Shown here piece by piece: positions 1 through 5,073 of a stretch of 7,799 nucleotides of DNA. A program made the translations under genes and the position numbers. Within the stretch, counting starts at the first letter, position 1. Each line of letters opens with the position of its first letter. Location of the stretch: assembly GCA_016180665.1 (NCBI GenBank), contig JACPAS010000016.1:1-7799 (forward strand). Direction: 5' to 3'. The notes under the pieces were generated by a model. That model was not told where the DNA came from, searched no databases, and saw nothing but the letters and a program-made list of their open reading frames with translations. This DNA is from Microcaldota archaeon. GTDB lineage: Archaea > Micrarchaeota > Micrarchaeia > Anstonellales > Bilamarchaeaceae.

Positions 1-363
1 TGATACCCCGCAGCTTGCTGCGGTAACATTTTGTGAAGTTGTGAACGAATGAGGTATACCCCAGCTGCTTGCAGTGGGGTCTCTTCGTTCACATTGATTA
101 TGAGTTATATTCAGGATTGTTTCTTTGAATTCCATATATTTGATTAAAGTCTCTTCTCCAAGATTTAGTACATTGACTCTAATGACCTCAATCCCCTCAG
201 AAAAATCTATCGGATCGATATTGGCTGTTTTGAAATGCATCACCTTGAATTCATGACCATGTTTAAGAAATTGTTTTCCTAGAGATTCTACGTATCTTGC
301 CAAGCCGCCTATATACGGAAGAAAAGACTGGCTTATGCAACAAATACTAAGATATTCTTTCAT
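1..363 (-). CDS. Family 4 glycosyltransferase, N-terminal fragment (runs off left edge)
   Basis: Reading the minus strand from ATG at 363 gives 121 codons without a stop up to the window edge. Residues 15-28 (LPYIGGLARYVESL) and 35-42 (HGHEFKVM) are the classic start of a GT-B fold family 4 glycosyltransferase: the P-x-x-GG acceptor-side loop, a helix, then the GHE-V strand. Such enzymes transfer a sugar from a nucleotide-sugar onto lipid or glycan acceptors at the cytoplasmic membrane face. Recognisable family sequence stops near residue 89. From residue 90 the frame reads through two GC-rich palindromes and gives atypical sequence (Cys/Ser/Thr rich), where the family would normally show a DIIHaHd-like strand. 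The C-terminal nucleotide-sugar domain is not in the window. The gene may therefore be broken here, or the palindromes may be an in-frame insertion. The start fits the family N-terminus; no Shine-Dalgarno is visible. The family call is solid; substrate is unknown. Confidence 0.75.
   Translation of the reverse strand, partial: MKEYLSICCISQSFLPYIGGLARYVESLGKQFLKHGHEFKVMHFKTANIDPIDFSEGIEVIRVNVLNLGEETLIKYMEFKETILNITHNQCERRDPTASSWGIPHSFTTSQNVTAASCGVS
4..25. repeat. GC-rich palindrome A (REP-like hairpin)
   Basis: CCGCAG (8-13) and CTGCGG (18-23) form a perfect 6-bp stem closed by the loop CTTG. It shares the TACCCC flank and the CTTG loop with palindrome B at 41-92, so the two look like members of one dispersed family. 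Such hairpins resemble REP-type or IS200/IS605-end palindromes; no transposase is in the window. Confidence 0.6.
41..92. repeat. GC-rich palindrome B (long imperfect hairpin)
   Basis: Nested arms fold into one long hairpin: GTGAACGAA (41-49) with TTCGTTCAC (84-92), GAG (51-53) with CTC (81-83), ACCCCA (58-63) with TGGGGT (75-80), and CTG/CAG around a CTTG loop (66-74, overlapping CTGC/GCAG). Small bulges lie at 50, 54-57 and 64. The core resembles palindrome A. It lies inside the glycosyltransferase reading frame, at the point where family similarity ends. Confidence 0.7.
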
Positions 364-383
364 ATTTAGGTATGATTAAGAAA

Positions 384-394
384 TAAATTAAAAT
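384..394 (-). promoter_or_regulatory. Possible TATA box for the glycosyltransferase
   Basis: On the minus strand the stretch reads as an A/T-only box (ATTTTAATTTA) centred about 26 bases upstream of the ATG at 363. That spacing would place transcription start at or next to the start codon, which agrees with the lack of a Shine-Dalgarno. The match is weak in such AT-rich DNA. Confidence 0.3.
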
Positions 395-428
395 AGAAGC
401 CCACTTATGGATACTGTGAATTATTTTT

Positions 429-464
429 CGACGATCGTGGAAATTGCTAACGTTGATTGTGGAA
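429..464. promoter_or_regulatory. Direct repeat upstream of the MscS gene, possible operator
   Basis: Two 14-base copies (429-442 and 451-464) share the pattern CG--GAT-GTGGAA and are offset by 22 bases, close to two helical turns. They lie immediately upstream of the TATA-like box of the channel gene, where archaeal activators and TFB-recruiting regulators bind. The first copy also contains the palindrome ACGATCGT. This is a candidate only. Confidence 0.35.
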
Positions 465-474
465 CGAATTATTT

Positions 475-482
475 TTTATATG
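475..482 (+). promoter_or_regulatory. TATA box of the MscS gene
   Basis: TTTATATG preceded by a T-run is centred about 26 bases before the ATG at 505. This matches the archaeal TATA-to-start spacing for a leaderless transcript and supports 505 rather than the upstream in-frame ATG at 457. Confidence 0.5.
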
Positions 483-504
483 TTCTCTTAGTATAAGATG
501 CGTT

Positions 505-1603
505 ATGGTTTCTTTAAACGAATATATTGATAGCTTAAGATTATTGGTAGGTAATGATGTCCTTCTTGCAATAAGTATTCTTCTTCTGGGGATAATAACA
601 TCTAGATTTTTACACTACTTCATTCAAAAGAAAATAAAAAAACTAGTGGAAAACACGAAAACAGATGTAGATGATGCCATAGTAAATGTTCTGGAAAGAA
701 CTTTGGAAGATGCTGTAATTCTTGTTGCAGTTTATTTAGCCATATTTTCTATTCAACTATTTAATCCTCATATGGATATTATCACGAGTCTATTTTTTGT
801 TATAGGTGTTTTATTAGTTGCCAACGCGATACAGAAATTGGTTTCATCTTTTATTCCTAGATGGATCCAAGTGGCACATAAAGACCATGAAAAGTCCCCC
901 GCAATTAATAAGCCGCGTATTGAGCGGTATCGTATATTTATTGGCCCTCCTTGTTATTTTGGATTATTTTCAGATAGAGGTAACTCCAATTATCGCAGCT
1001 CTTGGTATTGGTGGTTTGGCCGTAGGCCTAGCACTTCAGGATAGTTTATCAAACTTTTTTGCAGGCATTTATATTGTTTCTGGAAGCCCTGTGAAGGTGG
1101 GTGATTTTATTGAAGTACCAGGAGACAAGATAAGCGGTTATGTTGAGGATATTAGTTGGAGATCAACAAAAATTAGGACGCTTCCAAACACTATTGTGAT
1201 AATACCAAACTCAAGGCTCTCTCAGTCTGTTGTCGTTAATACCTATTTACCAAATAAGGAAATAGCAGTACTTGTAGAGTGCGGGGTTGCTTATGATTCA
1301 GATTTGGAAAAAGTCGAAAAAATAACTAATCAAGTAGCAGAACAAATTCAAAAAAACGTTTCTGGGGCTGTAAAAATTTTCAAGCCTTTTATTCGATATC
1401 ATACGTTTGGTGATTCGAATATTAATTTCACTATTATTCTGCGTGCAGAGGAATTTACTGCAGGTTATTTGATAAAACATGAATTTATCAAGGCACTCAA
1501 AAGAAGATTTGATCAGGAAAGTATCGAAATATCATTTCCGGCTAGAAACGTTTACACCCATCCCTCAGTTACAGGTAAGCAAAGAATTAGGAGAAAATAC
1601 TAA
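505..1603 (+). CDS. MscS-family small-conductance mechanosensitive channel, frameshifted
   Basis: The protein is a membrane channel that opens under membrane tension to release solutes during osmotic downshock. It is read in two frames: codons from ATG 505 to about 900, then the +1 frame to the TAA at 1601-1603. Removing one C from the CCCCC run at 896-900 joins them into about 365 residues, a normal size for an MscS homologue with extra N-terminal helices. Hydrophobic segments lie near residues 18-38, 68-86, 92-112, 138-156 and 160-190. The last is the pore helix, with Gly/Ala spacing (ALGIGGLAVGLALQDSLSNF). The beta domain follows, with VGDFIEV, GYVEDISWRSTKI and IIPNSRL. The carboxy-terminal alpha/beta domain appears complete. 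ATG 505 is chosen because the TATA box lies 26 bases upstream and because the residues encoded upstream from ATG 457 do not look like channel sequence. The frameshift may be a sequencing error, a real mutation, or less likely programmed slippage. Confidence 0.9.
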
Positions 1604-2182
1604 CTATAAGTCATTTCTATTCCATTTTATTTCTTTTAATAAATCTCTTCTTCTTAATTCTTCTTCCAATACTTTATCTTTTCCTTCTCCTTTTTGCATA
1701 TCATGAGTGCTTCTCATTCTGAAATGGTTGACTTTTGCCTGTGCATATCTTAAAATAAACACATTGTCCATTGCTTTTAAATCTCTCATGTTTATTCCTC
1801 TTAATGGAACATCAAATTCAATTCCATCAAAGGTTTCTTTTCTTGTTTTTGCATTTACCCATTCGATTTGATAAAACAAATCTGCATCTCTTAATTCTTT
1901 AACTAAGGAAGGATCAACTTCTTCAAGCTCTGTCCTATTTCTCAAATTGAAATGGTCGACTTTTGCCTGTGCATAATCAACAAGATCTTCATCAGACATG
2001 TGCGCTAAATCTCTTGAACCGTTTGCACATAATGGGATTTGAAATTTAATTCCATCAAAAATCTCGATTCTTGTTCTTTTTTTGACCGGCAATTCAATTA
2101 GTGGTTCACGAAGAGGTCGTAAATTTGCAGGGCTAAAACGACTAACGGCTCCAGATAGCATGGCTTTTTCAGTTCTAAGCAT
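1604..2182 (-). CDS. Unrecognised protein with two tandem ~75-residue units
   Basis: I do not recognise this 192-residue protein. It is built of two aligned units, residues 35-108 and 112-187. Shared positions include K-TR-E-FDGI-F--PL, RDL--M, YAQAKV-HF--R, V--ELR--DL and I-W at the unit end. FDGI and YAQAKV recur exactly 76 residues apart. There is no signal peptide, membrane helix or Cys/His metal cluster, so a soluble cytoplasmic protein is likely. The charged, helix-prone AQAKV-HF and ELR--DL segments suggest a small alpha/beta unit. At DNA level, 1949-1975 and 1721-1747 match at 26 of 27 positions, so the duplication is either recent or strongly constrained. The start at 2182 is supported by a TATAAA-type box 23 bases upstream with no leader. 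The stop abuts the end of the convergent MscS gene. Function is unknown. Confidence 0.8.
   Translation of the reverse strand: MLRTEKAMLSGAVSRFSPANLRPLREPLIELPVKKRTRIEIFDGIKFQIPLCANGSRDLAHMSDEDLVDYAQAKVDHFNLRNRTELEEVDPSLVKELRDADLFYQIEWVNAKTRKETFDGIEFDVPLRGINMRDLKAMDNVFILRYAQAKVNHFRMRSTHDMQKGEGKDKVLEEELRRRDLLKEIKWNRNDL
1721..1975 (-). repeat. Internal DNA repeat copies (1721-1747 and 1949-1975)
   Basis: Two 27-base copies differ at a single position and are offset by 228 bases, which is 76 codons. They encode the AQAKV-HF core of the two units of the 192-residue protein. The rest of each unit has diverged much further at DNA level, so this core is the most conserved part. Confidence 0.8.
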
Positions 2183-2200
2183 TTTATATCAATATTATTG

Positions 2201-2210
2201 TTTATATAAA
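2201..2210 (-). promoter_or_regulatory. TATA box of the tandem-unit protein
   Basis: TTTATATAAA, a palindromic TATA box, is centred 23-24 bases upstream of the ATG at 2182 on the minus strand. A second TTTATAAA lies at 2213-2220. No Shine-Dalgarno is present, so the message is probably leaderless. This is the clearest archaeal promoter in the window. Confidence 0.6.
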
Positions 2211-2227
2211 TGTTTATAAATGATTAT

Positions 2228-2307
2228 ACTTGCCAAACTAAAGGTTCCAATTTTAGAAGGGCAATATTGAATTTTAGGATTACAACCCAAGGAAGAGTGT
2301 GGCAAGT
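2228..2307. repeat. 8-bp inverted repeat in the gene-free stretch
   Basis: ACTTGCCA (2228-2235) and TGGCAAGT (2300-2307) are perfect reverse complements with a 64-base spacer. No coding frame is evident between 2183 and 2365. The arms are short and could be chance; they may bound another small structured element like the two that follow. Confidence 0.3.
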
Positions 2308-2365
2308 CCAACATTATAAATAAAAACTTGATAGATTTACTATACACTGTAGATAAAATGAAATC

Positions 2366-2451
2366 CTGTCAAAAAGCTCGCACACACCACCCGTCATAGA
2401 CGGGTGGCATGCTCACTTTGTGAGGTGCGCTCGCTAATAGCTTTTTGACAG
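2366..2451. repeat. Structured palindromic element 1 (MITE- or RNA-like, four helices)
   Basis: A perfect 13-bp outer inverted repeat, CTGTCAAAAAGCT (2366-2378) and AGCTTTTTGACAG (2439-2451), encloses a second helix CGCAC/GTGCG (2379-2383 with 2425-2429). Inside that are two hairpins: CCACCCGTC-ata-GACGGGTGG (2387-2407, 9 bp) and CTCAC-ttt-GTGAG (2412-2424, 5 bp). The result is a compact branched fold of 86 bases. The 9-bp GC-rich hairpin resembles those at IS200/IS605-type element ends. There is no coding frame. It could be a small non-autonomous mobile element or a structured RNA; the sequence does not settle which. Confidence 0.7.
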
Positions 2452-2453
2452 AT

Positions 2454-2515
2454 CATGAATTCCACTACTAGGTACACCTATGGACCACTGGTCAAATAGA
2501 CCAGTGGAATTCATG
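2454..2515. repeat. Structured palindromic element 2
   Basis: This lies two bases after element 1. CATGAATTCCACT (2454-2466) and AGTGGAATTCATG (2503-2515) are a perfect 13-bp inverted repeat. Inside are TAGG/CCTA around TACA (2469-2480) and the perfect 9-bp hairpin CCACTGGTC-aaata-GACCAGTGG (2485-2507). The outer and inner helices share 2503-2507, so they compete for those five bases. The design (13-bp outer arms, one 9-bp and one short inner hairpin) mirrors element 1 although the sequences differ. Confidence 0.7.
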
Positions 2516-2523
2516 GGATTTAA

Positions 2524-2646
2524 AGCAGTTTTACAGGAGCTGGCAGAACTGTAACGAGTTCTGAACTGTTGAAGCAACGATATGCAAAAGGCGAGATATC
2601 GAAAAAGGAATATCAAAAAATGAAAAAAGAGTTGGAGAGCGGGTGA
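2524..2646 (+). pseudogene. SHOCT-domain protein, C-terminal remnant
   Basis: The frame ending at TGA 2644-2646 encodes, from 2560, SELLKQRYAKGEISKKEY followed by QKMKKELESG. This is a textbook SHOCT domain, the short helical module usually found at the C-terminus of small bacterial and archaeal proteins and often linked to oligomerisation. The frame is closed by TAA at 2521-2523 and has no ATG before the domain. The rest of the gene is therefore missing; it was lost on the left, beside the structured palindromes. A short product from an internal TTG (2569) cannot be excluded. The four-base gap to the DsrE fragment shows the two were once an operon. Confidence 0.65.
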
Positions 2647-2647
2647 T
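2642..2647 (+). promoter_or_regulatory. Shine-Dalgarno of the DsrE fragment
   Basis: GGTGAT overlaps the SHOCT stop codon and lies three bases before ATG 2651 (five from the GGTG core). It matches the archaeal anti-Shine-Dalgarno complement and indicates translational coupling in the former operon. Confidence 0.5.
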
Positions 2648-2650
2648 TTT

Positions 2651-2758
2651 ATGAAACTTGGAATTGTAATTTCGACCAGTGATATGGAAGCAATCTGGAA
2701 TGGATTCAGGCTTGCAAACTTCTCAAAAAAAGAAGGTGATGAGGTTGTATGCTTCTGA
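2651..2758 (+). pseudogene. DsrE-family protein, N-terminal remnant (35 codons)
   Basis: From ATG 2651 the frame reads MKLGIVISTSDMEAIWNGF and ends with FSKKEGDEVVCF before TGA 2756-2758. This is the first beta-alpha-beta part of a DsrE/DsrF-like fold, a small (about 115-residue) family of sulfur-relay or related proteins. In intact members the strand continues into a LLGKGVE-like loop and the usual Cys region, both absent here. The break at about 2755 falls just before the promoter of the lipoprotein gene, so the 3' part was probably replaced by that cassette. The fragment is too short to fold as a full domain. Confidence 0.65.
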
Positions 2759-2765
2759 GTTCACT

Positions 2766-2776
2766 AATATATAAAT
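2766..2776 (+). promoter_or_regulatory. TATA box of the lipoprotein amidohydrolase
   Basis: AATATATAAAT is centred 26 bases upstream of ATG 2797, the position for leaderless transcription. It supports ATG 2797, which begins directly with a lipoprotein signal peptide, over the in-frame ATG at 2749 that lies inside the DsrE remnant. Confidence 0.6.
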
Positions 2777-2796
2777 TTTATCATATTAAGCACATT

Positions 2797-4170
2797 ATGA
2801 GAAATTTATTATTGCTTTTTTTAGTATTTTTTGTTTTTGTTAGTGGCTGTACGCAACAAGCTGAGCAAAAAATCCTGAAATCCCCAACAGAAGAATTTCC
2901 ACAGGAACAAAGTTCCTCTAATGTGCTTGAGAGTGAAATTTCTATAATAAAAGCACCAGAAGTCAATGACGCCAGCAGCGAATCACTCTCTGAAGACAAT
3001 TCTGAAAATAACCAGCCAGAAGAAGTTGAACTTACTTTTAAACAAGTAGTATGGAAGAAGAGAATTGATGCAGCATTGAACGCAACCCTTTGTGCAGATA
3101 TCCCAAAACCATCTTATCCTTCTTCCTATTATCAAGGGCCCTTAACCGATACGCATTTACATATTCCTTCTATTCCAGACTGGTCTCCAGAAGAAGATGA
3201 TTTTCCTACAGATCAAGCGCCGGAAGGAAGATTTGGCGGACCGCAAGCTCTTCTTGGCTGGAACGTCAAAATGAGTGAGATAATCTGTACTCTGGAACGC
3301 GAAGGAACACATGATAATTTTGCTTTTTTTCCAGTCTACGAGGGCAAAATATCTACATATCAGCTGGAAATCTGGAACAGAACAATGCAGCAGTATCCGG
3401 ATCTGTTCACTCCTTTTATTATGTCTCCGGGAAACGATAACGAACCTGATGGATTTCCTACCGTAGATGCAGAAACACTGGAGGATATGCTGGCAGTTTA
3501 TCCTGGATTGTTTGAAGGTTATGGTGAGATCGGCCTTTATGAGCGCGAAAATGGTGGATCACCGGAACTTCCTCCTGATTCACCACGCTTACAGGCGATT
3601 TATCCTTTGGTAAGACAGGATTATCTAGTTGTTTATTTTCATCTTGGGCATGGCCACAAAGAAAAATTTGAAAAAATACTTTCACAGAATCCAGATATTA
3701 CTTTCATTTGGCATGGAGATCAGCTTTCTGTGGAAGAAGTGGAAGACATACTCAGCAAATATCCTAATGTTTACTATGGAATTGATGAGTTTTTTGGAGG
3801 GGAGAGGGAAATTTTTGAGAGATATGTTGGAAAAAGTAAAAAGGAATATCTTGAAACTATGAACAATAAATTTGATATTGTTGTTGATCGGGGAGTAAAA
3901 GACTGGAAATCGCTTATTGAACAATATCCTGATCAAGTTCTGTGGGGAACCGATCGGGGGGATGCGGTGTGGAATTATGATCTAGAGGTAGGGCAGATGC
4001 AAGTGAAGATTGCAAGAGCATTTATTGGCAAGCTTGATCCAGCAGTACAGGAAAAGTTTGCGTATAAGAATGCTGAGAGATTGATTAGAGGAGAAGATGC
4101 AACGTCCGGGAACATCCAAGGTGATAAATCACTAATAAAATCTTCAAATGAACTTCAAAGTAACCAATAA
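2797..4170 (+). CDS. Lipoprotein amidohydrolase (amidohydrolase-2/TatD-like TIM barrel)
   Basis: From ATG 2797 the protein has 457 residues. Residues 1-18 are a lipoprotein signal: short basic start, Leu/Phe/Val core, lipobox VSGC with C18 as the lipidated residue. An acidic Ser/Glu/Asn-rich tether follows to about residue 78. The rest is a metal-dependent hydrolase barrel with motifs in superfamily order: DTHLH (118-122, giving H120 and H122), GYGEIGLYE with E244, YFHLGHGH (H282, H285, H287), WHGD (H306), LWGTDRGD (D386) and the C-terminal KNAERLI helix. All expected metal-site residues are present, so an active hydrolase outside the membrane is likely; the substrate is unknown. Most superfamily members are cytoplasmic, so membrane anchoring is unusual. 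The start at 2797 is set by the TATA box and signal peptide. After the barrel a Ser/Asn/Gln-rich tail ends at TAA, beyond which the same frame continues into an M23-like domain. Confidence 0.8.
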   Translation: MRNLLLLFLVFFVFVSGCTQQAEQKILKSPTEEFPQEQSSSNVLESEISIIKAPEVNDASSESLSEDNSENNQPEEVELTFKQVVWKKRIDAALNATLCADIPKPSYPSSYYQGPLTDTHLHIPSIPDWSPEEDDFPTDQAPEGRFGGPQALLGWNVKMSEIICTLEREGTHDNFAFFPVYEGKISTYQLEIWNRTMQQYPDLFTPFIMSPGNDNEPDGFPTVDAETLEDMLAVYPGLFEGYGEIGLYERENGGSPELPPDSPRLQAIYPLVRQDYLVVYFHLGHGHKEKFEKILSQNPDITFIWHGDQLSVEEVEDILSKYPNVYYGIDEFFGGEREIFERYVGKSKKEYLETMNNKFDIVVDRGVKDWKSLIEQYPDQVLWGTDRGDAVWNYDLEVGQMQVKIARAFIGKLDPAVQEKFAYKNAERLIRGEDATSGNIQGDKSLIKSSNELQSNQ

Positions 4171-4242
4171 ACAGACAAGCCCCCAGTCCTGAAAAATTTA
4201 GGAGTAAACATAGAACCCTGGAATAAACAAACAAATCTTGCC

Positions 4243-4246
4243 GGAG
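4243..4246 (+). promoter_or_regulatory. GGAG before ATG 4252 (possible ribosome site)
   Basis: GGAG sits five bases ahead of ATG 4252, a workable Shine-Dalgarno distance. It allows independent initiation of the M23-like domain downstream of the amidohydrolase stop, but it may be only the Gly-Asp codons of an original longer protein. Confidence 0.35.
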
Positions 4247-4251
4247 ATCTT

Positions 4252-4812
4252 ATGTTTAGTAAAAAACTTCTTTTTGAGGATAATTATGTTATGAATAAAT
4301 GGGCATTTGTAGAGTTTGGAGCCAAAGGACAAAGAAAAGATGATCCAGCAGGAAGCAATATAGAGTATTGGTTTTATGTGCCGATGGAAACTGAGGTACG
4401 TGCACCTGTTGATGGCACTGTACAGATTGGATTTTTCGAGCATACACAAGATTGGGGAATTAACTTTTATCCGGAAGGATCTGAATGGATTGTTAGTTTT
4501 GAGCATGTTGTTAACCTTGCGGTAAAAGATGGTGATTATGTAAAGGCCGGAGATATTGTTGCAGAGGCAGCACCTAGAATTAACAACGAGATTGCAATGG
4601 TTGAGCTTGCTGTCTGGAAGGGAGGTGCTGGAATTTATAAATTCTGCCCATTCGAATTTTTAGATGAATCCCTAAAATCAACTTATGAAGAAAAAATAAA
4701 TAGATTAGCTACTGACTGGGAAGAGTTTGTTGGGAAGGATATCTATAAACAAAAGGACTGGGTTGCTCCGGGATGTTTGCTACATAATGTAACTGAGGTA
4801 GCTTCAAAATAA
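4252..4812 (+). CDS. M23-peptidase-like (duplicated hybrid motif) domain protein, probably 5'-truncated
   Basis: The 186 residues contain a beta-rich M23/biotinyl-lipoyl-like core: FYVPMETEVRAPVDGTV (41-57), IVSFEHVVNLAVKDGDYV (80-97), KAGDIVAEA (98-106) and IAMVELAV (114-121). M23 enzymes cut peptide crosslinks with a zinc site of H-x3-D plus H-x-H. Here the first motif is replaced by a Tyr/Phe-rich strand and the final HLH position reads IAM, so only H85 resembles a site residue. A binding rather than cleaving role is likely. No signal peptide follows ATG 4252. The same frame is open from 4171, just after the amidohydrolase TAA, and encodes VLKNLGVNIEPW and TNLAGDL, which look like the domain's true N-terminal part. 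The given start has GGAG five bases upstream, but those bases are also codons of that part. Family call is moderate; function is unassigned. Confidence 0.6.
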   Translation: MFSKKLLFEDNYVMNKWAFVEFGAKGQRKDDPAGSNIEYWFYVPMETEVRAPVDGTVQIGFFEHTQDWGINFYPEGSEWIVSFEHVVNLAVKDGDYVKAGDIVAEAAPRINNEIAMVELAVWKGGAGIYKFCPFEFLDESLKSTYEEKINRLATDWEEFVGKDIYKQKDWVAPGCLLHNVTEVASK

Positions 4813-4913
4813 GCTTAATAGACGGCTTAAGTACACCAACTACATTCTGAAAGATACGAATTTTGGTGCTAAACACTACGAACATACTCGATTAGTTTCG
4901 AAATGCAGACATT

Positions 4914-4944
4914 ACAAACTGCTCGAAGAATCTTCGCCGTTTGT
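4914..4944. repeat. Hairpin downstream of the M23-like gene
   Basis: ACAAAC (4914-4919) pairs with GTTTGT (4939-4944) and CGAAG (4924-4928) with CTTCG (4932-4936) around AAT. The internal loops are small. It lies about 100 bases after the M23-like stop, between converging genes, without an adjacent T-run, so a terminator role is uncertain. Confidence 0.4.
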
Positions 4945-5001
4945 AGATTTCGGTACGTGGATTTAGTGGAAAATGTATTTAAGATAGTTTTTCAATTATA
5001 G

Positions 5002-5053
5002 CATTCCACGAAAGTAATGCGACAAGTTATTATGTTAATTCATTCGTGGAATG
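5002..5053. repeat. 11-bp perfect inverted repeat between converging genes
   Basis: CATTCCACGAA (5002-5012) and TTCGTGGAATG (5043-5053) are perfect reverse complements with a 30-base A/T-rich spacer, ending 20 bases before the ArsC stop. The arms resemble short terminal inverted repeats of a tiny mobile element, or could form a bidirectional end structure. The rest of 4813-5073 holds no gene I recognise. Confidence 0.5.
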
Positions 5054-5073
5054 GTATGTAACAAACCGCAATA

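Noticed and set aside
1..92. CRISPR-like repeats
   Set aside because: Only two diverged palindromes with no regular spacers.
457..504. Earlier in-frame ATG for the MscS channel
   Set aside because: The TATA box at 475-482 would lie inside the coding region and the added residues do not resemble channel sequence; ATG 505 has correct promoter spacing.
2434..2616. 60-codon minus-strand frame across element 2 and the SHOCT remnant
   Set aside because: It runs through the palindrome and opposite a recognised domain; its sequence is unlike a protein.
2749..2796. Earlier in-frame ATG for the lipoprotein amidohydrolase
   Set aside because: It overlaps the DsrE remnant and the TATA box, and would bury the lipoprotein signal peptide behind 16 residues.
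3458..3936. Several 75-84 codon frames inside the amidohydrolase gene
   Set aside because: All overlap the metal-site-containing gene in other frames, with biased composition and no motifs.
4198..4506. 102-codon minus-strand frame
   Set aside because: It lies antisense to the M23-like domain, and the plus-strand reading is the one with recognisable motifs.
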